64,000 nucleotides of DNA from Pantoea sp. BAV 3049 (GTDB lineage: Bacteria > Pseudomonadota > Gammaproteobacteria > Enterobacterales > Enterobacteriaceae): positions 2,932,405 through 2,996,404 of the forward strand of contig NZ_WHOY01000031.1 in the NCBI RefSeq assembly GCF_009765445.1. Reading direction: 5' to 3'. Below, piece by piece: positions 8,423-16,908 of the stretch. Each line of letters opens with the position of its first letter. Within the stretch, counting starts at the first letter, position 1. The notes below the pieces were generated by a model, which was not told the DNA's origin, ran no database searches, and worked only from the letters and a program-made list of their open reading frames with translations. A program made the position numbers and the translations under genes.

Positions 8423-9901
8423 ATGACTGATTTAACTTCTTCCGCGCCGACGTCCATGGCAGGGAACACACCGACGGGCGAGCCCGTCACCATTCGTCGG
8501 GCTGCCGACGTCTCTCATCTGGTGAACACCAGCACCCAGGCCCGCAGCAATGCGCGGATTGTGATCGGTATCGCGCTGGGCGGTGTTTTCCTCGACGCTT
8601 ACGATCTGGGGGCGCTGGCCTTCGGCATGAAAGATGTCACCCGCGAATTTGGTCTGTCACCCACCGGTGCCGGAATGGTGGCTTCGGCGATTGCCTTCGG
8701 AGCTATTGTCGGCGCAATGATCGGCGGCTACCTTACTGACAAAATTGGCCGCTATCGCGTCTTTATGGCGGATATGTTCTTCTTTGTGGTTGCCGCTCTG
8801 GCCTGTGCTTTTGCGCCAAATGAATATGTGCTGGCGGGTGCCCGCTTTGTGATGGGACTGGGCGTGGGGATTGATTTGCCGGTGGCAATGGCGTTCCTTG
8901 CCGAGTTTTCGAAGCTTAAGGGGCGCGGCAATAAAGCCTCCAGCATTGCGATGTGGTGCCCCACCTGGTATGCCGCCATCTCCATTTCCTATTTGCTGGT
9001 GCTGTTTTTCTATTCGGTACTGCCTGAAGCGCACTCCGGCCTGCTGTGGCGCATTATCCTCGGCTTCGGGGCGGTTCCGGCCATTCTGATTATTGCTATA
9101 CGCAGCCGCTATATGAGCGAGTCGCCAGTCTGGGCAGCGAATCAGGGAAACCTGCACGATGCGGCCGCGATTCTGCGAAACTCTTACGGCATCAATGCCC
9201 AGGTGGCAAAGGATGCCGACCTGTCGCCAGAGACACCGGTCCGAAAAGCCAGCTGGCGCAATTACGGCGAGCTGCTGAAAGGTGTGTATCTGCGTCGCAC
9301 TATCCTGGCGACCGTTACCGCCATAGCTTCTGCGTTTGCCTACAATGCCGTCGCCTTTGGCCTGCCGGTGATCATCTCCAGCTTCCTGGCCCAGTCAATG
9401 CTGACCACCATTCTGATCTCACTGACTCTCAACCTGCTGTTTGCCTTTGTCGGCGGCATCCTGGCCGTACGTCTGGTTCCGCGCTTCGGCGCGTGGAAAA
9501 TGACGGTGCTCGGCTACAGCTTCCAGTTTGTGGCGCTGATTGGACTGGCGCTGGTCGGGAAACCGGCGGATGGCGGCCAGGCGGCCATTTCGATTGCGAT
9601 GCTGGCGTTGTTCCTGCTGGGCCAGGGCTTTGGTCCCGGTTCACATACCATGACTTTCGCTTCACTGAGCTATCCAACTTCACTGCGCGGCGTGGGAGTG
9701 GGCTTTAACCAGACGCTGATGCGAGGCAGCTCAACCGTATCGCTGTTCCTGTTCCCGCTGCTGTCGGCAGCACTGAGCACCAACGTATTCTGGGTGATTG
9801 CCCTGGCTCCGCTGGCAGGACTGACTGCGCTGCTGGCCTTCCGCTGGGAGCCTTCAGGGTATGATGTAGACGCTGAGGATTTTGCCATACAGAATCACTG
9901 A
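8423..9901 (+). CDS. MFS transporter (sugar-porter-like)
   Basis: 492 residues, about 12 hydrophobic segments. The loop 2-3 motif GGYLTDKIGRYR (about residues 95-106) and the sixth-helix-side motif SRYMSESPVW are those of metabolite:H+ symporters of the major facilitator superfamily. The first 40 residues are polar and cytoplasmic. Substrate unknown; neighbours give no hint. The ATG has no clear Shine-Dalgarno sequence. It is an insertion relative to E. coli between yehZ and bglX. Confidence 0.85.
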   Translation: MTDLTSSAPTSMAGNTPTGEPVTIRRAADVSHLVNTSTQARSNARIVIGIALGGVFLDAYDLGALAFGMKDVTREFGLSPTGAGMVASAIAFGAIVGAMIGGYLTDKIGRYRVFMADMFFFVVAALACAFAPNEYVLAGARFVMGLGVGIDLPVAMAFLAEFSKLKGRGNKASSIAMWCPTWYAAISISYLLVLFFYSVLPEAHSGLLWRIILGFGAVPAILIIAIRSRYMSESPVWAANQGNLHDAAAILRNSYGINAQVAKDADLSPETPVRKASWRNYGELLKGVYLRRTILATVTAIASAFAYNAVAFGLPVIISSFLAQSMLTTILISLTLNLLFAFVGGILAVRLVPRFGAWKMTVLGYSFQFVALIGLALVGKPADGGQAAISIAMLALFLLGQGFGPGSHTMTFASLSYPTSLRGVGVGFNQTLMRGSSTVSLFLFPLLSAALSTNVFWVIALAPLAGLTALLAFRWEPSGYDVDAEDFAIQNH

Positions 9902-10054
9902 TTCCACTCCCCTGGCCGGTAGCACTGCTGCTGGCCATCATTGACGCTCGCCTCAGACGCTCATTTATCAGATAACCCATCCCTGACTGCTATATATTCA
10001 ATGTATGCAATATATTCAGAGGAGGGGTGATGTCATCAAAAAATTATCGCCGTC

Positions 10055-10276
10055 ATGCCTCTAACTTTATTTCGTCACAGTCAGCTAATCACTCAAGCTG
10101 AAATAACGTTAGCCAGTCTCGATCTTCCTTCTCTGGTCAAAATGCGGGCCGGTAAAAGAGTCATTCACAGCGATCCCTCGGAGTATCCGCTGATCCGGCA
10201 CTGGGCCCCGGACTTGACCGAATTTCTTTGCCTGCCAGACCGGATGGAGATCTTTATCGAGGACTCTTCAGGCTAG
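10055..10276 (+). CDS. Hypothetical small protein
   Basis: 73 codons from ATG 10055 with an ordinary codon pattern. No family was recognised. There is no ribosome site before this ATG; instead a strong GAGGAGGGG lies before an ATG at 10030 that opens a 23-codon frame in another phase (MSSKNYRRHASNF...). Either the short frame is a leader peptide coupled to the longer one, or a one-base change broke a longer gene. It overlaps the 3' end of idi by 4 bases on the other strand. Confidence 0.4.
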   Translation: MPLTLFRHSQLITQAEITLASLDLPSLVKMRAGKRVIHSDPSEYPLIRHWAPDLTEFLCLPDRMEIFIEDSSG

Positions 10277-10815
10277 CCAGCCAGGCGCTGGGCGGTAAAG
10301 CGCTCGAACTCGACGGGGATGCGGGCAAAGGTGTGCAGAAACCAGGGAGTGAAGCGCTCGGGGTGCCGATCGATTTCCTGCTGTATTTCCGCCAGTGAAG
10401 CATACCGCCAGCCCTCAGCCTCTTGCGGATTGGGCTGCGGCAACTCATCGCTGAAGGTGAAATAGACGTGGCCGTATTCGTGTTCGGTCAGGCCATTGTT
10501 CAGGGGCAGGTTGTAGCTCAGCTCAAACATCGGATGCAGCGTCAGGTGCAGCCCCATCTCTTCGCGCAGCCGGCGCTCTGCCGCTTGCTGGGTTGATTCC
10601 TGCGGATAGGGATGACCGCAGGTGGTGTTGCTCCACAGGCCGCCACAGTGATATTTATCGTTCGCACGCTGTTGCAATAACAGCTGGTGGCGTGAATTGA
10701 ACACGTAAACGGTGACCGCGCGATGCAGCAACCCTTTTTGGTGAACTTCAAGCTTTTCCATTCTGCCGATGGGACGATCGTGGCGATCAACCAGGATAAC
10801 TTCGATTGCAGACAT
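10273..10815 (-). CDS. idi: Isopentenyl-diphosphate delta-isomerase (type 1)
   Basis: 180 residues, close to E. coli Idi (182). It interconverts isopentenyl and dimethylallyl diphosphate, a cytoplasmic step of isoprenoid supply. Catalytic Cys66 is in NTTCGHP and the catalytic Glu in EHEYGHVY (about 111-118); the Nudix-like RRLREEMG segment at about 81-88 and metal-binding histidines (for example in HQKGLLHRA) are present. No carotenoid genes are next to it in this window. It is single, with 130 bases of empty sequence upstream. Confidence 0.95.
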   Translation of the reverse strand: MSAIEVILVDRHDRPIGRMEKLEVHQKGLLHRAVTVYVFNSRHQLLLQQRANDKYHCGGLWSNTTCGHPYPQESTQQAAERRLREEMGLHLTLHPMFELSYNLPLNNGLTEHEYGHVYFTFSDELPQPNPQEAEGWRYASLAEIQQEIDRHPERFTPWFLHTFARIPVEFERFTAQRLAG

Positions 10816-10945
10816 GCGTACTCCTTAAGACTAATCGCAGATATTGTGGCATATCTTCCGGCCTTATGGCTGCATAAAATCGTGCAATTATGTGACAAAA
10901 GGTGCCGTTGAAAGCCCCATTTAGTCACATTAAACGCCTTCTGAA

Positions 10946-11899
10946 TTAACAGCCTGCAGCGATAAAATCGCCGTTGGCGCTGACCGGTATCACCGAGAAG
11001 AACAGCACAAAAGCGAAAAATATCAGCAACAATCCGGCGATCAGTGCGGTCAGACTGTAAGCACGACTGGCAAACCGCGAAAGCCAGCCCTGATTCATCA
11101 GCAGCAGGTGGTTGCGGGTATGGGTGATCATGGTAGCGATTAACATAATGGAAAGGCTGGTGCCCACCGCCATACTCAGGGTTGCCAGCACGCCCCAACG
11201 ATAAAAGCCTATCGCGTTGGCAAAGATCAAAATCAATATCGCCCCGCTACAAGGCCGCAGACCGATGGAGAAAATCACCCACAGGCGGGTTTTCCAGTCG
11301 CCCTCCAGCTGTTGTGCTGTGGGAAGGTGATTATGTCCGCAGCAGCAATTCTCCGCATGCGCACGATCGCTGTGCTTGCTGTTGCGTTGAAACAGGCTCA
11401 CTTTCAGCCCCATAGCCCGCAGCAGCAATGCAATACCAAACAAGGCTATAAACACCGCGCTGCCCTTTTCCACGTAATAACGGCTGAGGCTCAGGTCGCC
11501 TGCGGACAGGTTGAAGATAACCGCCAGGATCCAGACAAAGACAATCGCCGTGATCCCCTGCATCAGGCTGCCCATCAGGGTAACCAACCGACTGGCTGCT
11601 ACTTTTTCCGTGCTGGTAGCCAGCCAGGTGGTAATGACAAATTTACCGTGACCAGGCCCGACTGCATGCAGAAAACCGTAGACGAAGCCACCGAGCACCA
11701 GCATAACGCCCCCTTTAATCTGCCCGCTTTGCTGCTGCAGCATATACATCACCAGGTAGCGATGCATAGTAATCTGGAAGGCGATACAGGCCTGAACAAA
11801 ATCAGCCCAGTAAAAGCTGAACAGGCCCAGCGCAAGGCAGACCAGTAGCAAAAGAGAAACGGTGTAAACAGGGTGCTGTTTCAGAACGGAAGAGTGCAT
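10946..11899 (-). CDS. NicO-family nickel/cobalt (metal) transporter
   Basis: 317 residues, multi-span membrane protein. The metal-binding motif in the second membrane segment is HAVGPGHGKF (about residues 80-89). A cytoplasmic loop at about 175-195 has a Cys/His-rich CCCGHNH cluster, followed by the second family motif IGLRPCSGA. NicO proteins move Ni, Co or Zn across the inner membrane. In many relatives a DUF1007 periplasmic protein is encoded just upstream; none is here. Direction of transport cannot be told. Confidence 0.85.
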   Translation of the reverse strand: MHSSVLKQHPVYTVSLLLLVCLALGLFSFYWADFVQACIAFQITMHRYLVMYMLQQQSGQIKGGVMLVLGGFVYGFLHAVGPGHGKFVITTWLATSTEKVAASRLVTLMGSLMQGITAIVFVWILAVIFNLSAGDLSLSRYYVEKGSAVFIALFGIALLLRAMGLKVSLFQRNSKHSDRAHAENCCCGHNHLPTAQQLEGDWKTRLWVIFSIGLRPCSGAILILIFANAIGFYRWGVLATLSMAVGTSLSIMLIATMITHTRNHLLLMNQGWLSRFASRAYSLTALIAGLLLIFFAFVLFFSVIPVSANGDFIAAGC

Positions 11900-11953
11900 A
11901 GGCGAACCCGCAAATGTTATCCATGGCGCGTTCTGAAGGTGCGATCCCGTGGG

Positions 11954-11981
11954 AAAAGCCCGACGCGCCTGCGTCGGGCCT
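11954..11981 (-). terminator. Intrinsic terminator of the chemoreceptor gene
   Basis: Nine-base stem GCCCGACGC / GCGTCGGGC with a short loop, followed on the minus strand by TTTTCCC. It begins a few bases after the chemoreceptor stop codon and separates it from the NicO gene. Confidence 0.75.
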
Positions 11982-11985
11982 TATC

Positions 11986-13881
11986 TTACAGTTTAAAGCT
12001 GCTGACAACCAGCTCCAGCTGGACCGTCTGTTCTTCCATCGCCTGAGCGGCAGAAGAGACCTGCTCCACCAGTGAGGCATTCTGCTGGGTGGTGCTGTCA
12101 AGCTGGTTAATGGCGGTGTTGATCTGATCGATCCCCATGCTCTGTTCACGGCTGGCCGACATGATTTCGGCCATCAGCGTGGTCACGCTGCTGACGCCAT
12201 TCATCAGCTCATCCATGGTGCTGCCTGCTTCCTGCACCAGCTGGCTGCCCTGGTCGATATTCGCCACCGACTCTTCAATCAGTTTCTTGATCTCACGGGC
12301 AGAATTGGCTGAACGCTGGGCGAGGTTGCGCACCTCCGAAGCCACCACCGCGAAACCACGCCCCTGTTCACCGGCACGCGCAGCTTCCACGGCGGCGTTA
12401 AGAGCAAGAATGTTGGTCTGGAAGGCGATACTGTCAATGACGCCGATAATATCGACCACCTTGCGGGAAGAAGCGTTAATTTCGCCCATGGTAGTCACAA
12501 CCTGTTTCACCACATTGGAACCCCGTTCTGCCACGCGCGAAGCGTCACCCGCCAGCTGGTTAGCATGGGTGGCGTTATCGGCGTTCTGTCGCACGGTGCC
12601 GGTCAGCTCTTCCATCGATGCGGCCGTTTCCACAATAGAGCTGGACTGCTCTTCAGTGCGAGCTGACAGGTCGAGGTTACCGCTGGCGATCTCTTTAGAA
12701 GCCGAAGTGATCGCCAGTGCGCTGTCACCAACCTGACGCATCAGGCCCTGCAGATACTCAATAAAGTTGTTAAAGCTCTGCGCAACCGCGTTGAACTCAG
12801 GGCTGCCGCTGGCGGGTAAACGCTGCGTCAGGTCAGCACCGCCAGTAGACAGAGCCAGTATATTGTCGTTCAGACCGCCGAGACGTTTCATCATCGTGCG
12901 GATAAAGCCCAGCAGGACCAGAAGCAGCACGATGGCCAGCGGGATTTGCACCAGACCCAGACGGGTCAGGATGGAATTAGTCTGTTTCGACAACAGCGCG
13001 GTAGGAACATCGCTGGCGATATACCACGGGCTGCCGCTGATTTGCTGAACAAACAGCGTATGGTTACCGTCTTCTCCCTCATAGCTGCTCTGTGAAGGCT
13101 CAGACCCGGCACTGCCCAGTAACGCGCGCAGTGGAGCCGCCATCGGTATGGAAAGCTCACTCAGATTGCTAAGCTTGGGCGCGGCATCCACCAGGCTGGC
13201 ATCGCCCACGACTTTGCCGTCGGCTTCGACAATCAGTACCTGACCCTGTACCGCCTGCCCCATCTCTTTCGCCAGATGGTTAAAGAAGCCCAGCGTCACG
13301 TCGATGGTCGCCACGCCCCAGGCTGCACCATTGCGGTAAATGCCCATTGCGCAGTTGGTACGGGGCTGCGGGCTTGCCGCATCCTGATAGGCTTTCGCCC
13401 AGGCACACTGCCCTTTTGCGGCGGCCAGCCCGTCTTTATACCAGGACTGTTCGTAATAATTCGGGGCTTCGGCTGAGTTCCAGAAGGTATTCACCTGCAG
13501 GGTATTGCTGCTGTCGCGAGCGAAGAAGGTGCTGAATTTATTCTTCGCCGGATCGCGCATTTTAGGCAGCGGCCAGACGCCGCCGCCAAAGACGTTAACG
13601 TCCTGATACTGGTTAACCAGCGCGGGCAGAACCGTATCAATGCCAGTGCTGTCCAGCACCGCCACGGATTCGGTGATGCTGCGCTGCTGAGCCTGGATAC
13701 GGTTCATCATTTCGGTAATACGTGAACCAATACTGTCCACTTCATAACGCACCAGCCGACTCTCACTGGTCGTAAGCTGGGGCGCAACAAAGATTTTAAT
13801 GACCACAACCGTGATCAGCAGCAGCAACGCAAAGAAGCCGACGATCAGGAGGGTAAATCTGCCCTGGGTAGTTTTCAACAT
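11986..13881 (-). CDS. Methyl-accepting chemotaxis protein with dCACHE sensor
   Basis: About 631 residues from the ATG of MLKTTQGRF. Order: transmembrane helix (about 10-30), periplasmic double-CACHE sensor (about 35-305, with WNSAEAP and QSWYKDG), second helix (about 310-330), HAMP, then the cytoplasmic signalling hairpin whose tip reads [20 protein letters not shown]. Neighbouring coiled coil carries typical Gln/Glu methylation sites. It signals through CheA/CheW to the flagellar motor; ligand unknown, though dCACHE domains often bind amino acids. There is no CheR-docking NWETF-type tail. Confidence 0.9.
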   Translation of the reverse strand: MLKTTQGRFTLLIVGFFALLLLITVVVIKIFVAPQLTTSESRLVRYEVDSIGSRITEMMNRIQAQQRSITESVAVLDSTGIDTVLPALVNQYQDVNVFGGGVWPLPKMRDPAKNKFSTFFARDSSNTLQVNTFWNSAEAPNYYEQSWYKDGLAAAKGQCAWAKAYQDAASPQPRTNCAMGIYRNGAAWGVATIDVTLGFFNHLAKEMGQAVQGQVLIVEADGKVVGDASLVDAAPKLSNLSELSIPMAAPLRALLGSAGSEPSQSSYEGEDGNHTLFVQQISGSPWYIASDVPTALLSKQTNSILTRLGLVQIPLAIVLLLVLLGFIRTMMKRLGGLNDNILALSTGGADLTQRLPASGSPEFNAVAQSFNNFIEYLQGLMRQVGDSALAITSASKEIASGNLDLSARTEEQSSSIVETAASMEELTGTVRQNADNATHANQLAGDASRVAERGSNVVKQVVTTMGEINASSRKVVDIIGVIDSIAFQTNILALNAAVEAARAGEQGRGFAVVASEVRNLAQRSANSAREIKKLIEESVANIDQGSQLVQEAGSTMDELMNGVSSVTTLMAEIMSASREQSMGIDQINTAINQLDSTTQQNASLVEQVSSAAQAMEEQTVQLELVVSSFKL

Positions 13882-14019
13882 GGTGAGCCCCACTCAACTC
13901 AATCAGGCACAATTGCCTGATCGAGTTAACGGCTCGTTAAAAAATAACTTGAGGTGATCTGGATCAATATTTAGAGAATTATTTTGCTAAAGTAATCCTT
14001 ATAAATCCACTCACAGCAG

Positions 14020-15129
14020 TTAGTTCTGTGATTCAACAACTTGCTGGCGAGGTCTGAAAATATGGTTTCCACCGGCCTCGCGTAGTCGGCTGACCAGCAG
14101 ATTGCCGCCGTTATCATCGTTTTCTGCAAATTCACGTTCAGCAGTGGTGACCGGCGTCGCCCAGAGAAGATTAACCTTCTCCCCTTCACGTTTTGGCAAA
14201 GTGAACTGACCGCCTTGCTCAGCCAGCTCGCCTGACAGCAGAAAACCTTCAAAGCCAACCGGTGCCACGGCTGACTCCAGCGTGTGTCCTTCCCCCAGCC
14301 AGCTGAGACGCGCCCAGGGGAAATGCGCGAAGCTTGCCAGTGCACTTGCCATCTGCACCGCGTTCTCTTCGGTCATCACTTCCGCATCAATCGCCATTGC
14401 CAGCTCGGTGCGGCGATACTGCGGGGCCAGATCTTCGTACAGAAAATCCACGCCCGGCATCGGCCGAATGCTCATCCCCAGCGTCAGGAAGTACCAGCTT
14501 CCCTGATGATAATGCTGGGAAATCGCCATCGGCGGCCAGTTACCCTGGTCTACAGAGTAATATTTCAAGGATTCACCGAACTGCGCCTGATAGCACTGCA
14601 GCATATCGTGCTGCATCGGTTCCCACAGGTGACCATCGTGCCAGTCACGCCAGAACAGGCGATGCTTTTCCGCCTGAGCGTAGTAGCCATTAGTGGAGGC
14701 CGACCCCAGCGGCGCAGTCAGGCAGTTTTCCTTAATGCAGGCTGCCGAAAAGCTGACCTGTTTATCCTGATACAGGCTCCAGCCGGGGATCACCGCCAGC
14801 AGCTGGCCCTGATACCACAGCGCCGCACCGTCGTCGGTCGGCTCCCAGATCACCTGGAGTCCCGCAGGATCCAGTATTGGTTCCGCTTCAAGCGTGCGGC
14901 AAAATTCCGCGCTGAGCAGTGGCGGGATGCCCTGCTCCATCGCAGCACGATCTTCATGCGCGGGCGCGGGCAGCAGATTTCTCAGCCAGCAGCCGCGCAC
15001 GGCAAACTGGCTGCGAAAAGGCTCTGCGGGCCAGATGTAGAAATAAGCGGCACGCTCATCCTGTTCAACCATGGCGATTAGCGTTTGTTGCTGATTTGTC
15101 ACCTCAGCAATCCGATACGACTGTGTCAT
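14020..15129 (-). CDS. Suppressor-of-fused (SUFU) domain protein
   Basis: 369 residues, cytoplasmic, no signal peptide. The second half (about 180-345) fits the bacterial SUFU domain: YFLTLGMSIRPMPGV, RRTELAMAID, FPWARLSWLGEGHT and a late LLWATPVTTAERE segment. Bacterial SUFU proteins are of unknown function; some serve as immunity proteins to toxins in polymorphic toxin systems. A toxin remnant lies just beyond its start (15.4 kb, opposite strand), but the two are divergent, so a link is only a possibility. Confidence 0.6.
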   Translation of the reverse strand: MTQSYRIAEVTNQQQTLIAMVEQDERAAYFYIWPAEPFRSQFAVRGCWLRNLLPAPAHEDRAAMEQGIPPLLSAEFCRTLEAEPILDPAGLQVIWEPTDDGAALWYQGQLLAVIPGWSLYQDKQVSFSAACIKENCLTAPLGSASTNGYYAQAEKHRLFWRDWHDGHLWEPMQHDMLQCYQAQFGESLKYYSVDQGNWPPMAISQHYHQGSWYFLTLGMSIRPMPGVDFLYEDLAPQYRRTELAMAIDAEVMTEENAVQMASALASFAHFPWARLSWLGEGHTLESAVAPVGFEGFLLSGELAEQGGQFTLPKREGEKVNLLWATPVTTAEREFAENDDNGGNLLVSRLREAGGNHIFRPRQQVVESQN

Positions 15130-15387
15130 AAAGCCTCGACGGTGGGTGGAGGGATCCCTTTTTCCGGAGAATAGAGCAGGATGTCCCGTTGTGCCACGTC
15201 AGAGCAAGGGTAAAAGTCTCAAAACCCCCTTGCCGGTAAACAACGTGACACAAACCAGGAAGCGAACTGCATCAAACCTTCACTAACACCCTGTGCCTGA
15301 GGAAGGGTTTGCCCATATCTCTTTCACAAAATGAACTAAAAACTTTCCGGAAAAGATTAAATAACGGCATCAGTTGATTCACGATAG

Positions 15388-15558
15388 TGTTTATTGCCCT
15401 CTGCCATCGTCATAAAAATGTGTGGGCGTGCCGGATTTTTGATCCACGGTGATAGCAGGAAAGATCCGGGCACCGCATCTAATGGTTGCATTGTTTCAGA
15501 CTATGAGTTCAGAAAAGAAATCTGGGACAGTCATGACAAGGAGATAATCGTGGAATGA
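15388..15558 (+). pseudogene. C-terminal remnant of a Tlde1-type (DUF2778) L,D-transpeptidase-like toxin
   Basis: About 56 codons open after a stop at 15385, ending at TGA 15556-15558. The segment CGRAGFLIHGDSRKDPG followed by TASNGCIVSDYEFRKEI carries the family's catalytic His (IHGD) and Cys (NGCI) pair. This is the end of the Tlde1/DUF2778 domain found in type VI secretion effectors that attack the peptidoglycan tetrapeptide. No start or N-terminal part precedes it; the 258 bases back to the SUFU gene hold nothing recognisable. Truncated and dead, though its active-site pair is intact. Confidence 0.75.
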
Positions 15559-15863
15559 AATATTTAATTTTAGTGATGATAATGACAAACTTCGCGCTGG
15601 CCGATGTCGTTAAGGAAAATAATTATAAAATCCCAATTTCAGGCACGGGAATAGAGATGACGGAACAAATGTATACAACAATGAGGATCGACACCAGTAC
15701 AACAGATGAAGAAAAAACGAAAACTGAGTTAATTTCAAACCTGCCAGTAAGCAACTCTTTAGCACGACAATATGCAATGGAAAGCTACAGGAAAGATCCT
15801 GACGACTGGATATCATTAAAGGATACTTCAAAATGTATACTGAGCATTACGTTAGAAATTTAA
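15555..15863 (+). CDS. Small secreted protein, candidate immunity protein of the Tlde1 remnant
   Basis: 102 residues. A short signal peptide (MKYLILVMIMTNFALA-DV) sends it to the periplasm. The rest is polar, with one Cys near the end (SKCILSI). The ATG overlaps the TGA of the toxin remnant (ATGA), the coupling typical of effector-immunity pairs, and AAGGAG lies 11 bases upstream. Base composition is clearly more AT-rich than neighbours, a sign of transfer. Periplasmic location matches the site of action of Tlde1 toxins. The family was not recognised by sequence; immunity is inferred from position and signal peptide. Confidence 0.6.
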   Translation: MKYLILVMIMTNFALADVVKENNYKIPISGTGIEMTEQMYTTMRIDTSTTDEEKTKTELISNLPVSNSLARQYAMESYRKDPDDWISLKDTSKCILSITLEI

Positions 15864-15892
15864 AAATAAAATTCACCCACGAAAATAAAAAC

Positions 15893-15915
15893 AAAAAGCA
15901 GAACATTTTTCTGCT
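15893..15915 (-). terminator. Intrinsic terminator after the MpaB-like gene
   Basis: Stem AGCAGAA / TTCTGCT with a 5-base loop, followed on the minus strand by TTTTTGTTTTTATTTT. It is 31 bases after the oxygenase stop. Confidence 0.7.
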
Positions 15916-15945
15916 CGCCGTATTAAATCCATAAAACCAGGATCT

Positions 15946-16818
15946 TCACGCCTCCCTTCCCACCCGCCTCATCGCACGGTGATATGCGCCGTTGCGAATA
16001 CACCAGCGGAGCAGCGCAGCCAGAAAATTAAGGCGCTTGCGGATCAGCATGCGCTTTAGCGGAGAGAAACGAAATCCGAACTGCTGCTGCGCCCATTCCG
16101 GCAACAGCTCAATACCGGCCATCATCATCGCGTGCATCGCCGGGCCTGCCTGCCAGCTCGGCGCGGGGGCCTGAAGTAACAGGGTTAACACTTCCCGCGT
16201 CCTCTCGTCGCAACGCAACTCTGGCTGTAACGACTGCAGATAACCCTCCACCGCCTGTACCGTTTTCGGCACATTTGCTGCACCCAGCGCTTCCGCCACA
16301 ACGGCAGCTTCGGCGTAGTAGCGATCCTGTTCTGCCAGGCTGAACTGCGGATTTTTATAACGCAGGTGAGAAGCCAGGAAACGGCTGGTTTCCGCCACGT
16401 GTACCCATGTCAGGAGTGCGGGATCGCTGGCGGCATAAGGCGTGCCCATTGCGTCGATGCCTGTTACCTGCAGATGGATGCGCTTCACCCGTTCAATCAG
16501 CGTGTTGGCGTCAGCGGTATTGCCGAAGGTGGTCACGGCGATAAACTGACTGGTCCGCCGCAGCCTGCCCATCATATCTTCCCGAAAGGTAGAGTGGTCC
16601 CACACCCCGGCCAGCGCGAGCGGATGCAGCATCTGCATCAGCAAGGCCGAGATGCCGCCGCACAGCATGGAAGAAAAGTCACCGTGCACTCGCCAGATAA
16701 CGCTGTCCGGGCCATACAGGCCCGGGTCGCCTTCCGGTCGGGAAAGGTCGAAATCATTGCTTGCCAGACCGTTCAGGCGAAAAATCTGCTGCTGAATTCT
16801 GTCGCGAACCGACAACAT
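15946..16818 (-). CDS. Oxygenase MpaB-family (DUF2236) protein
   Basis: 290 residues, all-helical. The DUF2236 signature is seen in WRVHGDFSSML, LMQMLHPLALAGVWDHS and LLTWVHVAETSRFL; the histidines in these motifs correspond to heme-ligand candidates in the related latex-clearing protein family. Members are heme-dependent oxygenases or uncharacterised; the substrate here is unknown. No signal peptide. It is single, followed by its own terminator. Confidence 0.8.
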   Translation of the reverse strand: MLSVRDRIQQQIFRLNGLASNDFDLSRPEGDPGLYGPDSVIWRVHGDFSSMLCGGISALLMQMLHPLALAGVWDHSTFREDMMGRLRRTSQFIAVTTFGNTADANTLIERVKRIHLQVTGIDAMGTPYAASDPALLTWVHVAETSRFLASHLRYKNPQFSLAEQDRYYAEAAVVAEALGAANVPKTVQAVEGYLQSLQPELRCDERTREVLTLLLQAPAPSWQAGPAMHAMMMAGIELLPEWAQQQFGFRFSPLKRMLIRKRLNFLAALLRWCIRNGAYHRAMRRVGREA

Positions 16819-16842
16819 AATGCTACCTGGTTATTTTCAAAT

Positions 16843-16868
16843 AAGAAAAGGGACGACAACATCGTCCC
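16843..16868 (-). terminator. Intrinsic terminator of bglX
   Basis: Stem GGGACGA / TCGTCCC around a 5-base loop, followed on the minus strand by TTTTCTTATTT. It lies 40 bases after the bglX stop. Confidence 0.75.
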
Positions 16869-16908
16869 TCAAGTGACTCAGGAGTCAGACTTCCCTGTGC
16901 AGACCCTG

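Noticed and set aside
9046..9708. 220-codon frame inside the MFS gene in another phase
   Set aside because: Overlaps the carrier completely and has no family features.
14020..15558. SUFU protein as immunity partner of the Tlde1 remnant
   Set aside because: The two genes are divergent and the SUFU protein lacks a signal peptide, whereas Tlde1 acts in the periplasm; the secreted 102-residue protein is the better candidate.
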